Shown one piece after another: positions 7,407-13,028 of a DNA stretch of 13,028 nucleotides. How positions within the stretch are numbered: the stretch's first letter is position 1; each line of letters starts with the position of its first letter. Where the stretch lies: NCBI GenBank assembly GCA_023398855.1, contig JAEWRS010000224.1, positions 1 to 13,028 of the forward strand. The letters are read 5' to 3'. Both the position numbers and the translations under genes were made by a program. The notes below the pieces were generated by a model, which saw only the letters and a program-made list of their open reading frames with translations, was not told where the DNA came from and ran no database searches. The stretch is from Bacillota bacterium (GTDB lineage Bacteria > Bacillota > Clostridia > Lachnospirales > Lachnospiraceae).

Positions 7407-7420
7407 AGAACGAATGTTCC
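7407..7420 (+). promoter_or_regulatory. SOS (LexA/DinR) box of uvrB
   Basis: AGAACGAATGTTCC matches 13 of 14 positions of the Bacillus-type LexA/DinR consensus CGAACRNRYGTTYC, with an intact GAAC-N4-GTTC core. It lies nine bases upstream of the -35 element of the uvrB promoter. uvrB is a classic member of the LexA regulon in Firmicutes, so damage-inducible control is well supported. A weaker second match with a GAAC half-site spans 7382-7395. Confidence 0.75.
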
Positions 7421-7429
7421 CTTTGCGGC

Positions 7430-7458
7430 TATACATTTTAAAATGTTTATGTTATAAT
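7430..7458 (+). promoter_or_regulatory. uvrB promoter with extended -10
   Basis: TATACA (7430-7435, four of six) is followed by 17 bases and a perfect TATAAT (7453-7458) preceded by TGT, giving an extended -10. Transcription should start near 7465, leaving a leader of about 108 bases before the uvrB start codon. Confidence 0.75.
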
Positions 7459-7461
7459 TTT

Positions 7462-7553
7462 GGTGACCTTTAATAATGCCATTTTCACCAGAGTTTATCT
7501 GGTGTTATGCAGTCCTGAAAAAGTGGTTTTAGTAAACTTTTTTCAGGGTCACC
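7462..7553 (+). promoter_or_regulatory. Structured leader region of uvrB (two hairpins, complementary GGTG/CACC segments)
   Basis: Hairpin one is perfect: CACCAGA (7486-7492), loop GTTTA, TCTGGTG (7498-7504). Hairpin two pairs CCTGAAAAAG (7514-7523) with CTTTTTTCAGG (7537-7547) with one extra T. The outer segments TTGGTGACC (7460-7468) and GGTCACCAA (7547-7555) are exact reverse complements over nine bases, and the right one touches the Shine-Dalgarno AAGGAGG (7554-7560). Alternative pairings exist: TGGTGA (7461-7466) with TCACCA (7485-7490), and TGGTG (7500-7504) with CACCA (7550-7554). The predicted transcription start near 7465 falls inside the first segment, so the outer helix may not form in RNA. 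I do not recognise a known riboswitch. Confidence 0.5.
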
Positions 7554-7572
7554 AAGGAGGTAAAAGCAGATT

Positions 7573-9558
7573 ATGGAGTTCAAATTACACTCAGAATATC
7601 AGCCCACCGGCGACCAGCCCCAAGCGATAGAGCAACTGGTTCAGGGCTTTAAAGAAGGCAACCAATTCCAGACTTTACTAGGGGTTACGGGGTCTGGTAA
7701 GACTTTTACGATGGCGAATGTCATCCAGCAATTAGGACGGCCAACGCTTATTATGGCGCACAATAAAACCCTCGCCGCCCAGCTCTACGGCGAGTTTAAA
7801 GAGTTCTTCCCGGAGAACGCTGTCGAGTATTTTGTTTCCTATTATGATTATTATCAGCCAGAGGCATATGTGCCTTCCACGGATACTTATATAGAAAAGG
7901 ACTCAGCTATCAATGATGAGATCGATAAGCTGAGACACTCGGCTACCGCTGCTCTGTCAGAGCGCAAGGATGTAATCATTGTTGCATCGGTTTCCTGCAT
8001 TTATGGCCTGGGAAGTCCCATTGATTATCAGGAGATGGTTATTTCCATAAGACCCGGTATGATCAAGGACAGAGATGAAGTGGTCCATAAGCTGATTGAT
8101 ATCCAGTACGACAGGAATGATATGGATTTCAAACGCGGAACATTCCGGGTGAGAGGAGACGTGGTGGAGATATTTCCTTCTTATTCCGGGAGTGAGGCCT
8201 ACCGGATCGAATTTTTTGGAGACGAAGTAGAGCGCATCACGGAAATAGACACACTGACTGGAGAGATTCGTTCGGAATTAGGGCATGTGGCAATTTTTCC
8301 GGCTTCTCATTACGTGGTATCCAGGGAGAAGATGGAGCTGGCTGCACAGACCATCCTGGAGGAATTAAAGGAGCAGGTGGCTCATTTTAAAAGTGAGGAC
8401 AAGCTGTTAGAGGCACAGCGGATTTCGGAGCGAACGAATTTTGATGTGGAGATGATGAAGGAAACTGGCTTTTGTTCCGGCATCGAGAACTACTCCCGGC
8501 ATTTGACCGGCGGCCTGCCAGGAGAACCGCCCTATACTCTGATTGATTATTTTTCCGATGATTTTCTGATCATTGTGGATGAGTCCCACATCACCCTGCC
8601 TCAGGCACGGGGCATGTTTGCCGGGGACCGCTCCAGAAAGACTACATTGGTGAATTTTGGATTTCGTCTTCCCTCTGCCCTTGATAACAGGCCGCTGAAC
8701 TTTGAGGAGTTTGAAGCAAAAGTCAATCAGATGATGTTTGTTTCCGCCACTCCTTCCGTTTATGAGGCGAATCATGAGCTGTTAAGAGTAGAGCAGATCA
8801 TCCGGCCAACCGGGCTTTTGGATCCTGAAATCGATGTAAGGCCGGTGGAAGGACAGATTGACGACCTGGTTTCAGAGGTAAATAAGGAAGTTGCCAAGAA
8901 AAACAAGATTCTGATCACCACCCTGACCAAGAGGATGGCAGAGGATTTGACCGATTACATGAGAGAGGTGGGCATCCGGGTAAAGTACCTCCATTCCGAT
9001 ATCGATACTCTGGAGCGTTCAGAAATCATTCGGGACATGCGTCTGGACGTGTTTGATGTGCTGGTAGGTATTAACCTGCTGCGGGAGGGCCTTGATATCC
9101 CTGAAATAACTCTGGTGGCCATTTTGGATGCGGATAAGGAGGGGTTTCTTCGATCGGAGACTTCTTTGATTCAGACAATAGGAAGAGCTGCCAGGAACTC
9201 GGAAGGCCATGTGATTATGTACGCGGATAGGGTGACGGATTCTATGCGTGTTGCTATGGAAGAGACCAACCGGAGGAGAGCTATTCAGCAGAGCTATAAT
9301 GAAGAGCATGGAATTACTCCAACCACCATCAAAAAAGCGGTCCGTGACCTTATTGCCATATCCAAGGCATCCATTGAAGAGGAAAAGGACTTTAAAAAAG
9401 ATCCGGAATCCATGGATGCAAAGGAACTGGAAAAGCTTGCAAAGGAGCTTACAAAGAAAATGCACCAGGCAGCAGCAGAACTGAACTTCGAAGAGGCGGC
9501 AAAGCTGCGTGACCGGATGGTTCAGATCAAAAAGCTGCTTCAGGATATGGACGATTAA
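7573..9558 (+). CDS. uvrB: Excinuclease ABC subunit B (UvrB)
   Basis: A 661-residue DNA-damage-verification helicase-like ATPase of nucleotide excision repair, of the usual length for Gram-positive UvrB. It receives damaged DNA from UvrA and recruits the UvrC nuclease. The Walker A motif GVTGSGKT is at 37-44. The tyrosine-rich beta-hairpin that inserts between strands includes [10 protein letters not shown] at 90-99. The Walker B/DEAD-type DESH is at 336-339, and helicase motif [11 protein letters not shown] is at 534-542. A C-terminal UVR domain (about 620-655) with [13 protein letters not shown] contacts UvrC. AAGGAGG lies 12 bases before ATG, a slightly long spacing. It is controlled by a near-consensus SOS box and a structured leader. 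uvrA does not follow directly, unlike the uvrBA pair of Bacillus, because the iron genes come next. Confidence 0.98.
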   Translation: MEFKLHSEYQPTGDQPQAIEQLVQGFKEGNQFQTLLGVTGSGKTFTMANVIQQLGRPTLIMAHNKTLAAQLYGEFKEFFPENAVEYFVSYYDYYQPEAYVPSTDTYIEKDSAINDEIDKLRHSATAALSERKDVIIVASVSCIYGLGSPIDYQEMVISIRPGMIKDRDEVVHKLIDIQYDRNDMDFKRGTFRVRGDVVEIFPSYSGSEAYRIEFFGDEVERITEIDTLTGEIRSELGHVAIFPASHYVVSREKMELAAQTILEELKEQVAHFKSEDKLLEAQRISERTNFDVEMMKETGFCSGIENYSRHLTGGLPGEPPYTLIDYFSDDFLIIVDESHITLPQARGMFAGDRSRKTTLVNFGFRLPSALDNRPLNFEEFEAKVNQMMFVSATPSVYEANHELLRVEQIIRPTGLLDPEIDVRPVEGQIDDLVSEVNKEVAKKNKILITTLTKRMAEDLTDYMREVGIRVKYLHSDIDTLERSEIIRDMRLDVFDVLVGINLLREGLDIPEITLVAILDADKEGFLRSETSLIQTIGRAARNSEGHVIMYADRVTDSMRVAMEETNRRRAIQQSYNEEHGITPTTIKKAVRDLIAISKASIEEEKDFKKDPESMDAKELEKLAKELTKKMHQAAAELNFEEAAKLRDRMVQIKKLLQDMDD

Positions 9559-9607
9559 AGACTGAAATGATTTCCCAACAAAATGTTGTCTGGTGGCGGA
9601 ATTGGTA

Positions 9608-9636
9608 TTGACAATGATTCTCAATAAGAGTAAAAT
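9608..9636 (+). promoter_or_regulatory. feoAB promoter with embedded Fur box
   Basis: A consensus TTGACA (9608-9613) is separated by exactly 17 bases from TAAAAT (9631-9636). Within it, TGACAATGATTCTCA (9609-9623) matches 12 of 14 fixed positions of the 7-1-7 Fur consensus TGATAATnATTATCA. Fur with ferrous iron bound here would block RNA polymerase directly, so the downstream iron transporter should be induced when iron is scarce. Predicted start is near 9643. Confidence 0.82.
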
Positions 9637-9642
9637 CTCAAT

Positions 9643-9703
9643 GGATGCATCTAAGGCAAGAGTCTTGGAATGCCGTCGGTAGGATTGGCCGCATCCAGAG
9701 GAG
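9643..9703 (+). promoter_or_regulatory. Foldable 5' leader of feoA
   Basis: GGATGC (9643-9648), at the predicted 5' end of the message, is complementary to GCATCC (9691-9696), which directly precedes the ribosome binding site AGAGGAG (9697-9703). Inside, GGCA (9655-9658) can pair with TGCC (9671-9674), and the alternative CAAG (9657-9660) with CTTG (9664-9667). The helices are short, so a regulatory role is uncertain. Confidence 0.35.
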
Positions 9704-9709
9704 ACTATT

Positions 9710-9943
9710 ATGAAGTTGTTTGAAGGAGAAATCGGAAAAACCTACATTGTTTACAGCGTAATGGTAAAGGATGCCATCACCAGGCGTTTAGAGGCCCTGG
9801 GTGTCAATGAACTGACACCTGTTACTCTGATGAATAAGAAGGGAAGCGGTACTGTGATCATCAAGGTCAGAGGTACCCGCCTTGCTCTCGGCAGAAGAAT
9901 ATCTGAGGGAATTGAAATCAGGGAGGCTGTTAAACATGAGTGA
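9710..9943 (+). CDS. feoA: Ferrous iron transport protein A (FeoA)
   Basis: A 77-residue cytoplasmic SH3-like protein that assists the FeoB ferrous iron transporter. The family pattern is clear: RRLEALGV at 25-32, then a strand region ending in VRGTRLALGRRISEGIEI (53-70), the conserved C-terminal half of FeoA. The length is typical. AGAGGAG at 9697-9703 precedes the start by six bases. Its last eight bases overlap the start of feoB, which indicates translational coupling. It is controlled by a Fur-box promoter. Confidence 0.95.
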   Translation: MKLFEGEIGKTYIVYSVMVKDAITRRLEALGVNELTPVTLMNKKGSGTVIIKVRGTRLALGRRISEGIEIREAVKHE

Positions 9944-11933
9944 AGAAAGAAAAATGATACATGTTGCGTTTGTAGGAAACCCTAATTGTGGAAAAACAAC
10001 CTTGTTCAATGCTTTTACAGGAGCAAAGCTAAAGGTCGCTAACTGGCCGGGGGTTACCGTTGAGAGAGTGGAAGGGGAGACCAGCTACAAGGGCCAGCCG
10101 ATCCGGATGATTGACACGCCAGGGATTTACAGCCTGACATGCTATACTCTGGAAGAAATAGTTACACGGAAATGCCTGGAAAGCGGGGAAGTGGATGTGA
10201 TCATCAACGTGGTGGATGCCTCTTCCCTGGAACGAAATCTGTATTTGACTCTTCAATTGCTGGAACTTAAAAAACCAGTCATCCTGGCCCTTAACATGAT
10301 GGACATTGTGGAGGACAGGGGAATGGAAATTGATTTGCACCGTCTGCCTGAGATGCTGGGGTCAGTTCCAGTGGTTCCGGTTTCAGCAAGAAAGCGCACC
10401 GGACTTGATGTGCTGCTTCATGCGGTGGTTCACCATTATGAAGAAGGACCTCAAGGTGTAGTGGTAAAATATACACCCCAAATAGAGAATATGATTTCCA
10501 AGATTGAGACCATACTAAAGGCACATTATGGGAACCTGGATAATCTAAGATGGCATGCCATAAAATTTTTGGAGTATGATGAAGAGGTCTGGAATGACCA
10601 TCCAGTGGATGTAAGCAATATTGTTGATCATATTTATGAGAAGGAGATCATCAACCAGAAATACGACTATATTGAAGGTGTTATCAGGGAATGCCTGGTG
10701 AACAAGGAAGAAAAAGCCGCATTTACGGATAAAATCGATGAATATCTGACTCATCCATTTTTAGGAGTCCCAATTTTCCTGGGTATTATGGCCCTAGTCT
10801 TCTTTTTGACCTTTACAGTCGGTGATTTTCTAAAAGGATATTTTGAAACCGCACTTAATTTATTCTCTGTCTTTCTGCAGCAGTTTTTGGAAAACATACA
10901 GGCAGCAGACTGGATCACATCTTTAGTAGTGGATGGGATCGTGGCCGGAGTGGGAGGAATTCTTACGTTCCTGCCTAATATCTTTATCCTGTTCCTTGCA
11001 TTGGCCTTTCTGGAAGACAGTGGGTATATGGCCAGGGTGGCTTATGTCATGAACGAGATCATGGGGCGTGTAGGACTTTCCGGAAAAGCATTTCTTCCCA
11101 TGCTTCTTGGATTTGGCTGTACGGTTCCGGCTGTTATGGCCGCCAGATCTCTTCCCAGTGAAAAAGACAGGAAGAGGACTATTTTAATTACTCCTTTTAT
11201 GTCCTGTTCTGCCAGACTCCCTATTTACGTGCTGTTTTCCCAGATGTTCTTCCCAAAGCATGCATTGATGGTAGCCTATTCCCTGTACCTCATCGGATTG
11301 ATGGTAGCAATAGCCATTGCTTATGTGACCCACTGGAGTCATAAGGCGGAGGAAGAGGATACGCTCCTCATAGAGCTGCCAGAATACAAGACACCAAATG
11401 GGAGAACAGTAGCTATTTATGTATGGGACAAAGTGAAAGATTATTTAGGCAAGGCAGGAACAACCATTTTCCTTGCAACCATTGTGCTATGGTTTGTTTT
11501 AAACAGCGGGACCACGGGATTTGTCACTGATGTTTCTCAAAGCTTTGCAGCTGCCATAGGCCGTGTACTGATTCCTGTACTCCGCCCTGCTGGACTTGGC
11601 GACTGGAGGATTGCAGTGGCTTTGATTTCCGGGCTTTCTGCAAAGGAAGTGGTAGTTTCCAGTTTTTCGGTCCTGTTTGGAATTAATAATATAAATTCTG
11701 CGGCGGGAATGGGACAGCTGTCGGGCATTCTTGGAGGAATTGGTTTTGGAGGCGTGAATGCCTATGCCTTAATGATTTTTTGTCTCCTGTATTCGCCATG
11801 TATTGCGGCTGTAGCGACGATTAAAAAGGAAACAGGTTCCATGAAATGGACGATCGGCATGGTACTTTTCCAGCTCGCAGTGGCCTGGACAGCATCTGTG
11901 CTGGTATTTCAGCTTGGTAGTCTGGTTTTTTAA
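9936..11933 (+). CDS. feoB: Ferrous iron transporter FeoB
   Basis: A 665-residue GTPase-coupled inner membrane Fe(II) transporter. I place the start at ATG 9936, where GGGAGG (9921-9926) sits nine bases upstream and the frame overlaps the end of feoA; a longer reading from 9882 would lie inside feoA. The G domain shows G1 GNPNCGKTT (14-22), the switch region NWPGVTVE (36-43), G3 DTPG (60-63) and G4 NMMD (120-123). A helical spacer leads to the membrane part from about residue 270. That part carries two gate-type repeats with the conserved cysteines of GFGCTVPAVMAAR and LLYSPCIAAVATIKKETG. It is shorter than the E. coli protein (773 residues) but within the range of Gram-positive FeoB. No feoC follows. 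The membrane protein gene next in line starts 24 bases later. Confidence 0.97.
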   Translation: MSEERKMIHVAFVGNPNCGKTTLFNAFTGAKLKVANWPGVTVERVEGETSYKGQPIRMIDTPGIYSLTCYTLEEIVTRKCLESGEVDVIINVVDASSLERNLYLTLQLLELKKPVILALNMMDIVEDRGMEIDLHRLPEMLGSVPVVPVSARKRTGLDVLLHAVVHHYEEGPQGVVVKYTPQIENMISKIETILKAHYGNLDNLRWHAIKFLEYDEEVWNDHPVDVSNIVDHIYEKEIINQKYDYIEGVIRECLVNKEEKAAFTDKIDEYLTHPFLGVPIFLGIMALVFFLTFTVGDFLKGYFETALNLFSVFLQQFLENIQAADWITSLVVDGIVAGVGGILTFLPNIFILFLALAFLEDSGYMARVAYVMNEIMGRVGLSGKAFLPMLLGFGCTVPAVMAARSLPSEKDRKRTILITPFMSCSARLPIYVLFSQMFFPKHALMVAYSLYLIGLMVAIAIAYVTHWSHKAEEEDTLLIELPEYKTPNGRTVAIYVWDKVKDYLGKAGTTIFLATIVLWFVLNSGTTGFVTDVSQSFAAAIGRVLIPVLRPAGLGDWRIAVALISGLSAKEVVVSSFSVLFGINNINSAAGMGQLSGILGGIGFGGVNAYALMIFCLLYSPCIAAVATIKKETGSMKWTIGMVLFQLAVAWTASVLVFQLGSLVF

Positions 11934-11957
11934 ACTTCATATTAGAGGAATAAACCT

Positions 11958-12734
11958 ATGAATGATAAGCTGCTTGTGGAAACCGCGGTTTTGGCAGGTG
12001 AAATCATGTTAGTAAGCGGTGCGGAGATTTACCGGGTGGAGAATACGATTGACCACATTTTACGTAAGGCCGGCAGAAATACTGCGGAAGCCATTGTTTT
12101 TTCCACGGGAATCTTTGCATCCCTTAACGATCCTTCCATTGAGGCTATAACCGTGGCCAGAAGAGTCACGGGAAGATCCACCAATCTAAACAGGGTGTAT
12201 CTGGTCAATGACGTTTCCAGAAGTCTGTGTGAAGACCGAATGACCGTGGAGGAGGCTAATAGAAGGCTGAAAGAGATACAAAATGCAATTCAGTATGGTA
12301 GACGATTAAAGGATATTGGAATCATAGGCGTGGCAGTTTTTTTTACGCTGCTTTTAGGTGGGAAAGCAAAGGATTGCCTGGCAGCAGCCGTGACTGGAAT
12401 CTCTCTGGCAACGGCAATGGAGGTTTCCGTAAGAGCCAGGCTCAATGATTTTTGTGCCAATGGAGTCTGCGCATTTCTAATTGCCGTTTCCACTCTTTGT
12501 ATGGAACGATGTCTTTTGCCAGGAATCAAAAGTGATATTATTATAATTGGAGCTATTATGCCTCTTCTTCCAGGTGTTATCTTTACAACGGCCATAAGGG
12601 ATACTTTAAATGGGGATTATGCCTCAGGCACGGCACGGATCATGGAAGCCGTTGTGATCGCGCTAGCTGTTGCCGCTGGCGTGGGAGCAGGCATGGGCTT
12701 GTTTCAGTGGCTGGCAGGAGGTGGGCTGTTATGA
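11958..12734 (+). CDS. Threonine/serine exporter, ThrE N-terminal/large subunit family (DUF1212)
   Basis: A 258-residue membrane protein matching the N-terminal half of ThrE-type threonine/serine exporters. The soluble N-terminal part (to about 110) begins with SGAEIYRVENTI, the family signature. About five hydrophobic segments follow between 118 and 252, and the conserved loop LPGVIFTTAIRDTLNGDY is visible near residues 205-222. In this split form the small C-terminal partner is encoded separately, and it follows here with an ATGA-type overlap. GAGGAA (11945-11950) precedes the start by seven bases. It lies 24 bases after feoB with no terminator in between, so it may share the Fur-controlled transcript. 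Substrates are inferred from the family only. Confidence 0.9.
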   Translation: MNDKLLVETAVLAGEIMLVSGAEIYRVENTIDHILRKAGRNTAEAIVFSTGIFASLNDPSIEAITVARRVTGRSTNLNRVYLVNDVSRSLCEDRMTVEEANRRLKEIQNAIQYGRRLKDIGIIGVAVFFTLLLGGKAKDCLAAAVTGISLATAMEVSVRARLNDFCANGVCAFLIAVSTLCMERCLLPGIKSDIIIIGAIMPLLPGVIFTTAIRDTLNGDYASGTARIMEAVVIALAVAAGVGAGMGLFQWLAGGGLL

Positions 12735-13028
12735 TGATACAGACTATAGGAGCGATCCTGGCGGTGATCAGTTTTTCTCTGATCCTGGAGCTGCCAAAGA
12801 AGCATGTGGCATTGGCAGGAGGAATCGGTGCAGCTGGCTGGCTTGTCTATTTGCTGGTAGATGCCGCAGCAGGATCTGTCATTGCTGCGGCCTTTTTATC
12901 CAGTATGCTGGTGGCCTTATCCAGCCATATTTTTGCAAGGATTTTTAAAACACCGGTAACCGTGTTTTTGGTTGCAGGCATCCTGCCTTCGGTTCCGGGA
13001 ACTTCTATTTACCGGAGCGTATCTTATG
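12731..13028 (+). CDS. Threonine/serine exporter small subunit (ThrE_2/DUF3815), partial
   Basis: The frame opens with ATG at 12731, overlapping the stop codon of the large subunit (ATGA), and stays open to the window end, giving 99 complete codons. It is strongly hydrophobic, with segments at about 5-20, 27-45, 48-66 and 75-95. The conserved PxxPG motif, here PSVPGTSIYR, is the counterpart of the LPLLPG-type loop in the large subunit. Family members are about 140-150 residues, so the last third lies outside the window. It would complete the two-component exporter. Confidence 0.88.
   Translation, partial: MMIQTIGAILAVISFSLILELPKKHVALAGGIGAAGWLVYLLVDAAAGSVIAAAFLSSMLVALSSHIFARIFKTPVTVFLVAGILPSVPGTSIYRSVSY

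Noticed and set aside
7315..7473. 52-codon frame with AGGAGG 13 bases upstream, ahead of uvrB
   Set aside because: It runs through the SOS box, the extended -10 promoter and the first leader segment, has no recognisable family features, and the ribosome binding site spacing is too long. Chance reading is more likely.
7460..7555. Miniature transposable element with nine-base terminal inverted repeats
   Set aside because: There is no flanking target-site duplication, the right end is part of the uvrB ribosome binding region, and the -10 element abuts the left end. A leader or operator structure explains it better.
8407..8775. 122-codon reverse-strand frame inside uvrB
   Set aside because: It is a shadow of conserved UvrB helicase sequence and carries no motifs.
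9019..9624. 201-codon reverse-strand frame under the uvrB 3' end
   Set aside because: It is antisense to the well-supported UvrB motif VI and UVR domain, has no sensible product and no ribosome binding site. It is a shadow frame.
9641..9682. Possible 13-codon leader peptide ahead of feoA
   Set aside because: Its ATG lies upstream of the predicted transcript start near 9643 and has no ribosome binding site.
9882..9935. Longer N-terminus for FeoB
   Set aside because: The extra 18 residues lie inside feoA and lack FeoB features. ATG 9936 has GGGAGG at good spacing and leads straight into the G domain.
1..13028. CRISPR array, prophage, transposon, tRNA or rRNA genes
   Set aside because: I saw no regularly spaced repeats, transposase or integrase motifs, or tRNA cloverleaf sequences on either strand.

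Overview
The window looks like a chromosomal segment of a low-to-moderate G+C Firmicute, most likely a clostridial (Lachnospiraceae-type) anaerobe. The support is strong purine-rich Shine-Dalgarno sites, an AT-rich first half, UvrB and FeoB sequences of clostridial character, a Bacillus/Clostridium-type SOS box and a TAXI-type TRAP transporter. This placement is my inference; no marker gene for taxonomy is present. All convincing genes lie on the + strand.

Region 1 (about 1-7120) is a regulated catabolic/transport locus. A Crp/Fnr-family regulator (137-814) ends in an intrinsic terminator. An AT-rich control region follows, with TGTAA/TTACA palindromes (906-944) and a sigma-A-like promoter (954-982). 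Next comes a short relic of a CyuA/YhaM-type L-cysteine desulfidase (about 1060-1245), in which the middle of the C-terminal half has been lost. The intact, tightly spaced operon then runs: DapA-superfamily aldolase/lyase (1307-2221), single-cysteine FAD disulfide/persulfide reductase of the CoA-disulfide reductase type (2238-3596), stand-alone PPC-domain protein (3602-4018), TAXI substrate-binding lipoprotein (4031-5110) and fused TRAP permease (5144-7054). A strong terminator closes it at 7086-7120. A small organic acid would be imported by the TRAP system and processed by the lyase and redox enzyme. The substrate cannot be read from the sequence. The desulfidase relic and the thiol-active flavoenzyme suggest, as inference only, a sulfur-containing or keto-acid substrate.

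Region 2 (about 7121-9558) holds a gene-poor stretch followed by uvrB. Upstream of uvrB there is a near-consensus LexA/DinR box (7407-7420), an extended -10 promoter (7430-7458), and a leader of roughly 108 nt with two clear hairpins and several mutually complementary GGTG/CACC segments, the last of which abuts the ribosome binding site.

Region 3 (about 9559-13028) is an iron uptake and export block. A Fur box lies exactly inside the spacer of a TTGACA-17-TAAAAT promoter, followed by feoA, feoB (overlapping feoA by 8 nt) and, 24 nt later, a two-gene threonine/serine exporter (ThrE-type large subunit, then the small subunit, which runs off the window edge). No terminator is visible between feoB and the exporter.

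I see no CRISPR array, transposase, tRNA or rRNA. The best candidates for something undescribed are the aldolase-flavoenzyme-PPC-TRAP operon with its desulfidase relic and nearby Crp-like operator, and the structured uvrB leader.
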